Source: Zanthoxylum bungeanum (lineage: Eukaryota; Streptophyta; Magnoliopsida; Sapindales; Rutaceae). Taken from it: 64,000 nt of DNA. The notes beneath the pieces were generated by a model. That model made no database searches and was not told where the DNA came from. It saw nothing but the letters and a program-made list of their open reading frames with translations. Position 1 is the first letter of the stretch, and each line of letters opens with the position of its first letter. Both the position numbers and the translations under genes were made by a program. Shown one piece after another: positions 21,665-31,770 of the stretch. The stretch lies in the NCBI GenBank assembly GCA_019454045.1, contig SKCR01047729.1, positions 1-64,000 on the forward strand, given 5' to 3'.

Positions 21665-24286
21665 TGTAACGACCGATAATCTTGACGACTGGTAATCTCG
21701 GCTACTGTTACGTTACGAGATGAGTGTCATATAACAAAAATTATGTATGGACACATATACACTCAAGAAGTGAAATTGGGGACAATCGATATATTTCTCG
21801 AAGTTCCGATATGAAATTGTACTATATTTCACTTTGAACAGCCCATGGTATTTGGGCCATATATTTCTCATACGAAATCTAATTTTTATGCATTTTATAT
21901 CACCGAAAAGCTGAGATGGAGATATACAACTTCCACATTGAATAGTTTTCCAAATTCGAACTATAAATGAGTTGTAAATGCAGATAAAAAATTCAAATGA
22001 ATAGTACCCGAGGGTCATTCTAGTAAATTCCCAAAGTTTCTCCAACTTTCTAAAACCTCTAATTTCAAATGGCCCAAGTATAAAAGGGAGATAATATTCA
22101 TATATCTCTAAATTTCAAAAGAGAAAGAAGAAAACGTGGAAGGAGAATGAGAAGAATAAAAGAAAAAAAAGAGAAAAAAAAGAAGAAAGAGAAAGGAGGG
22201 AAGAATAACCAAAGAAGAGGCATGGCATCCATAAGAGACTTTTAGGATGGTGGAATCCAACAAAAATAAGGTAAGGTCATTTGACCCAAATCTTGGATTG
22301 AGAACTTTTGTTGATTTAATGATATATGAATGTTAGGAGCACACTAGGCATTGTATTTAGTGACAAATGAGTATGTAAATTGATTGTGTTGAGTAAGAAC
22401 CCTATATTTGGAAATCCTAAAGTATTGAGTTAATTGGGGTTAAGAGATTAAAGAGTTCAGTGGATTGAGAAGTGTTGGTTTAGCAAGAATTCATATTGAA
22501 ATTTAAAGAATGGATGAGTATAAATTATACTATGGAAGAGTGTTGAGCAAACTAGGCTTGCAAAGTGGCAGTAAAGACCTGAAAATGGCCTAGCATCAAG
22601 ACGCAGAACGCTCCGCGTACTGGAAATTTTGTCTGATAAGTTTCTCGAATTAAGCGCGTTGTGATGCGCAAGGCCTGACATCGTGACACGATAGCAGAGT
22701 TACTTACTGGTTCATCCGTGTTTGTGCACGTCGCAACGGCCAACAGGGTTGAGTCGCGATGCGTGATCAAAAAAATTTCCAAATCAGTTTTAAATCATTC
22801 CAGTTTCACCCTAGTGTATTAGAAGCCACCCAAGGGTCTCGTATCAGTTCGTGTATACATATTACATCATGATATAAGTACGATATGTCTTGAAATAATA
22901 ACAAGTGTTTAAGTGGATAAATTTAGTTTAATTCAGAATATATTCCCCAACCCATTTTCTAATCAAAGTTATCAATTATAGATCATCGCATGAACAAGAG
23001 TTTTCTTCAGCAAGTGAGTAATGCCAGCCAGATTCCAAATCATTGAGTGGACACTATTCTTTTAAGTTGACTTCATTATCTTATTGTTCATATCAGACTT
23101 ACTTTTATCTTTTAGGGTGTCAGCCAAGTTCATTATTAGTTATATTTTGTTTAGCATGTTTTGAGAAATGGTTTAGAAAGAAATATTTTCAAAGTTTGAA
23201 TTTTATGTTTTCGAGGCATGAAGGAGAAACCCACTTCAGTATATAACTTGGTTAAGATATGAAATTGACAGAGAGCACATGTGTACATGTAAATAACTGG
23301 GGGGACGGCGATACGTAACACCCCCAGAACCTAGTTCAGGACTAGGGATGACAGATGCCCCTAGATCCTAGATTTAGAGCTTGTGGGGTAGCATAGATCT
23401 GCACTCATAGTTCTAGTTTAGTGTCTTGGGGGACGATGATACGTAATGCCCCAAGACTACTAGTTTCAGGGACAGGCAGTGGCATGCTTTGGGGGACGAC
23501 GATACATAACGTCCAAATGTCATGGATTTGCACTCATGGCTCTACTTAGGCATATGAGGGGACGATGGTATGTAAAGTCCCCATGCATCAGGATTTTCAA
23601 AGACAGATAACAGGTTTTAGAAATTAGTTTTTAGAGATCAGTTTGCATATACATATTTCAGAAATGGTTTTCAGAGAAAGGTTTTCCAAAAAAGTAAAGT
23701 ATTCAGAAACAACAGTTTTATAATAAACTTTCAAAAAATATTTTCATAAAGGTCTCAAGAAAGAGAACTACTTTCAGGAAAGAAAATTTTTCAGATTAGA
23801 TCCGATTTGATTTCCAAAACATAAGTTTTCATAAAGTATTTCAGATTTCATTTTAAAACCGTCCACTCACTTAGATCGTACAAACGGTCTAACCCCCCCA
23901 CTCATAGTTTCACTATTTTGTAGGTATTCCCGGAGGACGAGCTCGAGAGGATGGATACTGATAGTAGTTACTAGAGGTTTGGCCCACCAGGTCAAATCAG
24001 AGTTCAGTTCAGACAGTGTCAGAGAATGTCATGTAACATATAGTTTGTTTAGTAAATAATATGCATGTAACGAGTTATTAGTGTTCATTACTAAAGTTGT
24101 GATGTATTGTGAAATTGAGTATTTAGTTTGAAAATCATTATGCATTCATGAGATTGAGTTGGGCATCTATCTCGTGCATGAGTTTATACATGAGATGGGT
24201 TTAATATTATTAGAAAGTCAGAGGCTTAGGGGGATAGTACGGCATATTCCCTGCCGGTAGCATCTCTTGGATTTCGGGATGTTACA
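21665..24286 (+). repeat. Tekay-like Ty3 5' LTR
   Basis: Begins TGTAACGACCGATAATC and ends TTTCGGGATGTTACA, the inverted-end style of Tekay/Del chromoviruses. A methionine-tRNA-type primer-binding site follows at 24291. Internal landmarks are a GA-rich stretch (22120-22200), paired CpG palindromes (22655-22766) and a four-copy hairpin repeat (23299-23586). No partner LTR is present in the window. Confidence 0.75.
23299..23586 (+). repeat. Four GGGGACG-ATACGTAA-CCCC hairpin repeats
   Basis: Copies start at 23299, 23428, 23490 and 23558. Each opens with a G run, has a GACGRYGATACGTAA-type core and (in at least three copies) closes with a C run, so each can fold back. A second phrase, TGCACTCATRGYTCTA, alternates with them. 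Confidence 0.7.
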
Positions 24287-24290
24287 AAGA

Positions 24291-24302
24291 TGGTATCAGA
24301 GC
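24291..24302 (+). promoter_or_regulatory. Primer-binding site, methionine-tRNA type
   Basis: TGGTATCAGAGC, four bases after the LTR end TGTTACA. Confidence 0.8.
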
Positions 24303-26265
24303 ATGGTCTAGGGAGTCAGTGACTGCAATGGGAAGAGTGTTGGGGTCTTGTATACGCAGTACATCCGGGATACCCATATACGGGGCACTACCTCTCTAGT
24401 ATCTGATCCTCGAGTACGTCCTCAAAGTTATATAAACATGTTAGTAAGAATTCCTGATCTATTTAAGTATCTTTCCCTAGAAATAAATATATTCTTTGTA
24501 GATCCTTCCGTTATCATCCTGAACTATTAGTAGAAGTTAGCTATAAAACCCGAAAATACGGTACTAAGAAACGTTACCCTAGAGAGTGGGAAGAGAAAAC
24601 TATAAGAAGTAAGGAAAAATGCATAAATGTTTAAGCAGACAGAGATAAGAAAAGTAAAGAGACTGAACGAGATGTGGAAGTCCTAAAGATACCTACCCAA
24701 GGAATTAGAAAGAGAAAGAAAAAGCTAGAAAGAAATGTAAACGATAAAAACATAGATGTTTAATCAATCATAAGCAATTAGAGGTAAAGATATAGAAATA
24801 GATAAGTAAGGAAGTACAAAACCTTAGTACTAAAGAAAATAGAGTAAGCCTGAACCAAAGTAAAATGTTGAAGTAAACTTGAGTAAGATTCATTCCTCCT
24901 TACAAAGATTCCTTCATTAATCAGAAAATTCCTTCAAAAAGACTCAATAGCCTTAAGTACCTCGTATAGATGGTAAGTCTCATGAGTAACAAATGATGGA
25001 CAGAAAGATTAAAAAAAAACAAGAACTCAAGATTAGACTGGAAGTTTCAAAAGACAAGAAATACTAATAAATGTGTGGAGACTTTAGATCCCTAACCAGG
25101 CCTGCAGACCAATAAAAGAAGGTTATAAACAGAAATGATTAATCGCCTTAATTTAAGAATCTGGCAAATAAGGTTCTAATACCTAGATCTTCATCTCTTA
25201 GCTATATTAGTCAAATAAATGGTCTTGACAGAATCTATCTCATACCTACCTTATATAAGTAATAGACTCTACTAGGACACAAAGTCTTAGAACAAGGACA
25301 CCAACACCCATTGAGATGTAGATTTCTGCTCCAACCTATACCAGCATAGGTAAAGATAACTATAAGAAAGTTCGATGAGAATTTATCCTAAGTAAGAAAT
25401 AGAAAGCACTAAATGATAAATCATTCAGATAAAAACAAAAGAGGTTACAAGAGATAGAAAAGAAAGAACCCGACGTAAGCCAAAGTGGATAAGTTAGAAA
25501 TACCTGCGGAAATTCATAGATTAGTCTAATGTTAATAAAGATTCTTGAAAGTTTAAAAAGGGACAGATTTATGAGATGAGAGACAATCGGAAGTTAGCAA
25601 AGAATACTAGCGTGAACATTAAGACTATATGGCGTAGTTGTAGCCTATAGCAAGAGCAGAGATCAAATCTAGGAAGTAGTCAATGGGAATAAGCCACTAT
25701 TATCCTTGGAATCACAATATAGAATTGAAGAATAAGTTATGGAAATAAATAATAAAGAAAGCTACGGGAAGCAATAAGGAAGTTTTTTATAATATGGCTT
25801 GAGACAATAATGTAAATGGAAACCTCAACATAGTTGATCAGAATTATAGAAATCTTAAAACTTGGAGTAGTCGATGTAGATTCCGACAGTATAAGCGATA
25901 ACTCTTATGTCCAGTAGTTACGACCCCGAGGAGGTGTATAAGCACCCAATCAGACCATCGTTGGAGTCAGATAGTTGTCAGAAATATGTATTTTTCCAGA
26001 TCTTCAAGGAAAGCAAGTATTCACCCCTCAACTAAAAGTTTAGCAAGGACTTGAACAAGTAAAGAAGAGCATTATACAAAATAGATAGACCACAAAACAG
26101 TTAGACAGCCGAACCATTGAGTTCAATGGAGCATAGATAAGAAACATGAGAAATGATAGTCTGAAGTCATGGTGAGTCGAGCCAAATATAGAAATCATCA
26201 TTGTATTGGAGACCCTTAAGGGAGTTAAGTGGACTAGGGACAACGATTCCCATAAATATAGTAGA
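24303..26265 (+). other. Decayed internal region of the Tekay-like element, part 1
   Basis: A-rich sequence after the primer-binding site with no long ORF and no motif I can assign to gag, protease or RT. It continues, as judged by composition and by the target duplications, at 34146 and perhaps at 36240. It may be a non-coding derivative or a heavily mutated gag region. Confidence 0.45.
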
Positions 26266-26270
26266 TAACC
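26266..26270. repeat. Target-site duplication TAACC, left copy
   Basis: TAACC precedes LTR start TGATGAG and recurs at 34141-34145 directly after the second LTR end. Confidence 0.9.
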
Positions 26271-26771
26271 TGATGAGTGGTAAAACTATCACTATTTCCC
26301 ACTCATTTAACTTAATATTTTGTATAGTTTCTTGAGTTTTGTGAATATTTTGATGTGTTTTGTGTTATTTTGTAGATAAATAAAGTTTCAGGACATTCTG
26401 GAGGTGATTTGGAGCATAACTGTGAAATTTGGCAAAAAAGGTATTTTGGTAATTTTTGGGTGTCCCGACACAAAGGGTATTTTGGTAATTTTGGGCATCC
26501 CGAAACCGAAATAAAGTTTCAAGACATTCTGGAGGTGATTTGGAGCAAAACTGTGAAATTTGACGAAAAGGGTATTTTGGTAATTTTGGGCGTCCCGACA
26601 CCGAGGGTATTTTGGTAATTGCACCACCATGCCACATGTCAAAAATTCAACGAGCCATCGTTTTTAGCCACCATGCCACGTGTCGAAAATTCAGCGATCC
26701 AAAAAAAAAAAAAAATAATAATAAAAAAATAAAAATTAGAAAAATAATAATAAAAATTAGATTTTTTTGCC

Positions 26772-26779
26772 TATAAATA
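26772..26779 (+). promoter_or_regulatory. TATA box of the LOG-element LTR
   Basis: TATAAATA in CCTATAAATAG, about 500 bases into the LTR. The partner is at 32826-32833. A GCCACGTGTC G-box lies about 90 bases upstream. Confidence 0.6.
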
Positions 26780-27020
26780 GATTTTGAATTTTTAGTTTCA
26801 AATGTACCAAATCCTCTGTAAATACTTAAATAAAAGAGAGTTCTTCTTATTTTCTTCTTATATTCAGTTTTATGTACGCTTTGTAGTAGTAATTTTATCC
26901 ATATATGAGGGGGTAACTTCTCTATGCTGAGGTAATAAGGTAATACTTTTACTTTTGCTATTTAGATTAATCTCCCTTAAAAAATAATATATAAACTATT
27001 TAAAATCTGAATTAATAAAG

Positions 27021-27191
27021 GATACCGCAATTTTCGGACGGTTGGTTATTAAATTTAATCTGGTTAAACCTGACTTAATGAGGATACCGCCATACTGGAC
27101 GGTTGGTTTAAGTTTATATTTCTGTTCCGCCTTATGGCTGGTATATTTGAATTTGACTTAATCAGGATACCGCCATTCTGGACGGTTGGTT
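27021..27191 (+). repeat. ACCGCC...GGACGGT hairpin repeats in the LTR leader
   Basis: Three copies of GATACCGC followed by a short spacer and GGACGGTTGG (27021, 27083, 27166) and a shorter TTCCGCCTTATGGCTGGTAT form (27125). Each pairs ACCG with CGGT. Equivalent arrays occur in the Athila LTR (11881-12076, minus) and the solo LTR (35302-35450). Confidence 0.75.
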
Positions 27192-28091
27192 TAAAATATC
27201 AAAAGATTATATATTATTTTATGGGAGATATCTAAATAGTGAATAGTAGAAGTTAATTCCTTTTACCTTAGCATTTTTTTTTATTACTTTTCAGCAATTT
27301 CATTTTATGTCTTTTAAGTTTATATAAGCTTTAGTTATGTGTTGTAACTAAGTTAAATATCTAGGGTTGTGATAAAATCTAATATTACCGATTTAAAAAA
27401 AAGGTTAGATTATAGTTTGGATAATTAAAAGAATTATATGTTGAGTCATAACCTTAATGCCTTTTTATTAACTGATCATTAATAAAATTGATTAGATAAA
27501 ACTTAAAATGAACTAGACATAGAGATTTTAAGTTTAAAGACCTTATACTCAACAACCCACGATCTTCTTTAAGGATAGATAAACCTTTAATAGATTTCCT
27601 TACAGGATAGGAATATACCTGTTGGGCGGGGGTAATCAATAATTGGAATTCAATCTTAATGAATCTAGGTAATTTAATTGACATAGACATATGATTCAAT
27701 TTGATTATTCTAGTATTTGTAAATGACCATCGGAAGAGGCTTTTACATAATTTAGTGTTCCAGATTATAATTCAATATTTTACCCAACTATGATATAACT
27801 ACTTCATCTTTTAATAGATATTAGAAAGATTCACAACCCTAGATCTTTGAGTCTTTTATTTTCCTTAGTATTTTCTTTTGTCTTTTTATCTTTTTATTTA
27901 TTTAGCAAATCTACAAATCAAATCATTCAAGCAATCAATTCCTTTTCCCTCAATTAGATATTTGTAAATAAATAGTATCAACAATTAATAACAATAGTAG
28001 GAATTAAGTCCTCGTGGGATCGATATTTTTATACTACTTGAACGATACGTGCGCTTGCGTTATACGTGTGTGTTTACGCCGATCAAGTTTT

Positions 28092-28109
28092 TGGCGCCGT
28101 TGCCGGGGA
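28092..28109 (+). promoter_or_regulatory. Primer-binding site, aspartate-tRNA type
   Basis: TGGCGCCGTTGCCGGGGA, a few bases after the LTR end. It is identical to the site of the Athila-like element (10951-10968). Confidence 0.85.
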
Positions 28110-28221
28110 CTTATTTTTCTTGAGTTGTTAATTTTGAAGCTATCTAATTTACTTGTATCTAATTTTCTTTATATTATCTGCAATTTTTATTTCTTTCTTT
28201 TGTTTTCAGGTGATTGAAAAA

Positions 28222-29451
28222 ATGGAACATTTTGAAAGATTACGAGCCTTACAAGAAGATACACCCCAAATCCGGGAGCAACAGTCTAGTTTTCTGAGGC
28301 CTGTTGTCCAGCCCAACAACTATCACTGGAAGCCAGAACCAAGCAACACTACATTTGTTCATCAGAATGAAATGGGGAGATGTGTAATATGTGATGGTAA
28401 CCACCCGATCGATCAATGTATATACCTTTCAGAGTGGCAGAATTATTGGAATCAAACAAGGTATGTAGAATCATCACATTTTCCATCTTATCCACCATCT
28501 ATCTACGATCTTCATCAAGAACCAGATCCATCAGAGTAAGATCAGTTGAATGACATGCTAAAAGATTGGTTCGATAAACGAGAAGCTCAATTTGATGTAC
28601 AAATTCAGAGTCAAGCAGCGTCTATACAGAGAATGACAGATCAAGTTAGACAATTAACAGAGAACCTGAATCACATATCTCACGAAGCAAATTCAAATAC
28701 TACTGAAGAAGCCTTTCAATATCGTGAGATTCATCATGACATCATAACAGAGGACGAGGCTGAGCAGTATCAAAAATCAGAGGTATCAGTTCAGGAGCCT
28801 GCACCAACAAAGTCTCAATTTGATTTTTATTATTCTGACTCTGACGAGGACAAAGAAGCTGAGCTGTTTGTACCAACTGCACTAATAAGGAAGGATGAAA
28901 CTTTCCATCCTCAGAATGCAGATCTTGGAGATTCCATTGCACAAATGTTTGAAGAAGATCTACCTGAGCCAGTCAGATCAGATGATGAAGACCTAAAATC
29001 TGACATTTCTTTTCATCCTCAGGTTGACAATTTTGAAGCATGTATTTCACAGATGACAGATGAAGAGCTGAATACAGAAATTTTAAAATACATCTATGAA
29101 GAAAAGGTGGAGCAAGAAGCAGAGCAAATGGAGGAGCAAATGTCTAACCAAATTGAAAATCCAGAGCATTCAGGAGAAACATCGCTGTATCGGGGAGTAC
29201 AAATAAAAGATATCACCCAGAAGATTGACAGAATGGAACTTCCATTCCAAGTCAAGCACCATACGAGACCTCCTGATTTTCTTTCTTTCTTTTCAGGAAT
29301 CACTGGAACAACAAAAGTTAATAAGGTGGCACGAGCACTGAATGAGACAAAACTCTTTTTGCCACTTTACCGTTGGAAGAGACCCTTCAAAAGCAACGCT
29401 CACGGGAATGTCTTTAATCGGACATCCAACACGATGCTGAAACCTCCTTGA
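28222..29451 (+). pseudogene. Gag-like ORF of the LOG element, one in-frame stop
   Basis: From ATG 28222 (MEHFERLRALQ) one frame stays open to 29451 except for a single TAA at 28537-28539; the second part could restart at 28552 (MLKDW). Residues 54-66 read CVICDGNHPIDQC, a CCHC-type knuckle. After the stop comes a coiled coil (QIQSQAASIQRMTDQVRQLT), as in the C-terminal part of Athila gags, then a long acidic region of no known family. The N-terminal gag core (W-SLP-G style) is missing, so only the nucleocapsid end seems retained. A pyrimidine-rich TTTTGTTTTCAG just upstream could serve as a splice acceptor. It may still be translated in two pieces. Confidence 0.55.
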
Positions 29452-29971
29452 CATATAGATTTCAGTCACGTCTGGCTGAAGACGAAAAATTTAGCGCTAG
29501 CAGGGAGGCAACCCATGCAATTTGTTGTAATTTTTTTTTTCATATTTCATGTTGTAGAATTTTTAATTTTGTGTGTTGTTTTGTAGGGAAAAGCACAAAC
29601 GGAGCATTTTAAGACAGAAAGAATGATGTTTGGCAAAGATAAAAGATAATTCATTAGTGATGGCTGAGTAAAGAATTAATTCTTGAGACACATCCTAATG
29701 AATTTATACTATGCGAGTGGCGTATTGCGTACACATTTCTGTTGCCTTAATTATTGCTTTGATTCGCTTTTCTGTTGTAATTATCTTTATTTTCGTAGAC
29801 AGGATCCAGACTTTTTGACATTTCACGATTTTTTTTGTTTTATTTATCTAACAAGCTTCCTTTGGAAGATACTAGTGCTATTATTACTCACCCTTTTCAG
29901 GTACTATAAATTCAGCCCGTCATTGCACTTTTGAAGGCATCCAGAGTTGAGAAAGAAATACATAAAAAAAA
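29452..29971 (+). other. Spacer between gag-like ORF and LOG
   Basis: Contains GCTAGCAGGGAGGCAACCCA (29498-29517), close to the GGGAGGCAACCCA phrase I recall at the end of pol in Athila elements. Two pyrimidine-rich AG sites (near 29798 and 29900) and a TATA-like TATAAATT (29905-29912) lie upstream of the LOG ATG. No ORF is conserved. The promoter and splice readings are guesses. Confidence 0.45.
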
Positions 29972-30625
29972 ATGGAAGCCACTTCAAAAAGACGAGTTGA
30001 GAACATCTGTGTGTTTTGCGGTAGTACTGTTGGTACTAAACCACAATACATAGAAGCAGCACAAGAATTGGGTCGAGTTTTAGCTGCAAGGAATATGCAC
30101 TTAATATATGGCGGAGGCAATCTTGGACTAATGGGGATCGTTTCAAAGGCCGTACAAGAAGGAGGCAGTCATGTTTTGGGAATCATCCCAAAACCCTTGG
30201 CAGAGGCAAATCTTATTGGATCATCAAACGGAGAGGAACTGATCGTGCCAGGTATGTCTGAACGACTGGTGGAAATGATTAACCGTGCTGATGCTTTTAT
30301 TGCTTTGCCAGGTGGCTTGGGCACATTGGAGGAAATTTTTATAGTACTATCTTGGGCGAATCTGAACATACACCAGAAACCGCTTGGACTGCTCAACGTT
30401 GATGGATTTTATGATTTTCTTTGTGTGTTTCTTGATGATGCCCGGAGAAATGGGTTCGTGTCAAAACCTATGAAAGAACTCCCTTTTACTGCCAGGTCTG
30501 CTCCGGATCTAATAGACCAACTCATAGCCTATGAACCACAAGTTGACCCTATCATTTCAAAGATAAATTGGTCCGAGGACGATCGTGGTAAGAGGCGTCG
30601 TGTTAATCTGGATCTTAACCTTTAA
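29972..30625 (+). CDS. LOG-like: LOG-type cytokinin riboside 5'-monophosphate phosphoribohydrolase, captured in an LTR element
   Basis: An uninterrupted 217-codon ORF. LOG enzymes release active cytokinin bases from cytokinin riboside 5'-monophosphates and belong to the Rossmann-fold family once called lysine decarboxylase. Visible features: N-terminal strand ICVFCGS (12-18), YGGGNLGLMG (46-55), VLGIIPK (68-74), the signature PGGLGTLEE (113-121) with Glu121, Arg98 in SERLVEM, then KPLGLLNVDGFYD (136-148). Length matches plant LOGs (about 210-230). ATG context AAAATGG is good. Plant LOG genes normally have several introns; none here. Oddities: the usual R-K pair after M-H-x is R98-L99, so the active site may be altered, and the C-terminus (206-217) is GKRRRVNLDLNL, basic plus an EAR-like motif. 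It lies where Athila elements carry an env-like ORF. Whether it is expressed or active is unknown. Confidence 0.92.
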   Translation: MEATSKRRVENICVFCGSTVGTKPQYIEAAQELGRVLAARNMHLIYGGGNLGLMGIVSKAVQEGGSHVLGIIPKPLAEANLIGSSNGEELIVPGMSERLVEMINRADAFIALPGGLGTLEEIFIVLSWANLNIHQKPLGLLNVDGFYDFLCVFLDDARRNGFVSKPMKELPFTARSAPDLIDQLIAYEPQVDPIISKINWSEDDRGKRRRVNLDLNL

Positions 30626-30832
30626 TTTCCTGTAGAATTTTAGCTAACCAGGTATTATCTTCTAAACTCTTCTTCTATAGTATCTTGTTTATAGTTTGTG
30701 TTATTTTTAGTCCAAAATTTTTCGAAAAATACAAAAAAAAAAATTTGAAAATTTTTCAAAAATTACAAAAATATTTTGCATTTTTATCAAAGGCATAGTT
30801 AAAGCTAGGTGATGGTTTGGTGTCTTCCTTCA

Positions 30833-31213
30833 CTCACTACCTTTCTATAAGGAAAAGCTGTGAAGGCACATAGATAATCATTCACTTGTAGTGTGTTGTG
30901 ATAGACTAGTTTGGAGGACTCGTTGTTTATTCCTGACACCAAGCGATAAGAGCCTAAGGGGCTTGGGTATTTAAGTGAGCCTCGCTCCACCCTCCCTCTG
31001 GGGAATCTACAACGGGAAGTCCATCGACTGTTAGTCACACACCATAAACTCTTTGGCACGTACCATATGGTATAAAAAAGGTGCGTTCACTTGGTCGCTT
31101 GAACCCTTGAGTGCGGAGTCCTAGTTGTGAACAATCCTTCGTCAACGTGAGCCTTTGATTAAATTTCTAAAACCACATGTAAATTATAGTTATATGACCA
31201 GTAGAAATGTTTT
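30833..31213 (+). repeat. Module shared with the Tat-like leader
   Basis: Counterpart of 17635-17960 (minus strand). Both copies are in the sense orientation of their elements. Similarity is strong to 31155 and weak but recognisable to about 31213. Confidence 0.8.
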
Positions 31214-31526
31214 GTTGTTATGTTGACTAAAAAAGATGAAATTGGTAAGAAATAGCTGTGTAAGGAATTCTCACTCCTGAGACGTATTTCAAACCTAATT
31301 CAAAACAAGTTAATTTTTGTTTATTCACTTTTGAATTATTTAATCTGTAAATTCTCCATAAAACTGACTAAAATGGATCTTCATATACTTAGTTGGCAGA
31401 TATTATCAACATCAGGCATAATAACATACGGACATATGATAAAATTGAAAAGTTTGTAATATTCAGTTCTATAGTTTAATTGGAGAAGCATCTAAAAAAA
31501 GTGATTGAATAAAAAAAAAGTTTTAC

Positions 31527-31770
31527 ATCTGAGATCCGAGTTATTAAGTTTGTAAGGGTATTTTAATACCTAATGCCCTAAAACCAACTGGTTTGGGAGT
31601 CATTGGCCCAACACTCGCTACATGGATCAAAAGATGCTGAAAAAATAAATATATATATCTGAAGTCTGAGTAATTAAGTCCTTAGGGGTGTCTTAACACC
31701 TGATGCCCTAAAGCCAACTGGTTTGGGAGCCACCAACCTAAAGCTCGCTCATAGATGGAAGATATTGTAT
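31527..31770 (+). repeat. Direct duplication with GCCAACTGGTTTGGGAG core
   Basis: Copies start at 31527 and 31657. Both contain ATCTGA...GAGT, TTAAYACCTRATGCCCTAAA and CCAACTGGTTTGGGAG. The period is about 130 bases with moderate divergence. Confidence 0.75.

Larger units (their letters stand above)
26271..28085 (+). repeat. 5' LTR of the LOG-carrying element
   Basis: Starts TGATGAGTGGTAAAACTATC and ends GTTTACGCCGATCA. U3 contains a ~130-bp tandem duplication (copies from 26379 and 26509), itself built from GGGTATTTTGGTAATT phrases, and GCCACATGTC/GCCACGTGTC boxes (to 26684). A TATA box (26772-26779) follows, then the transcribed part with hairpin repeats (27021-27191) and a conserved block (27591-27634). 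Confidence 0.9.

Noticed and set aside
26365..26642. Overlapping 84-90-codon ORFs in the LOG-element LTR
   Set aside because: They arise from the U3 tandem repeat and are antisense. Their repeated sequence reflects DNA duplication rather than a protein.
30731..30743. A-run about 105 bases after the LOG stop, as a possible poly(A) scar of the captured mRNA
   Set aside because: It is embedded in a longer A/T-run stretch of alternating AAAATTTT character, so it cannot be told apart from element sequence.
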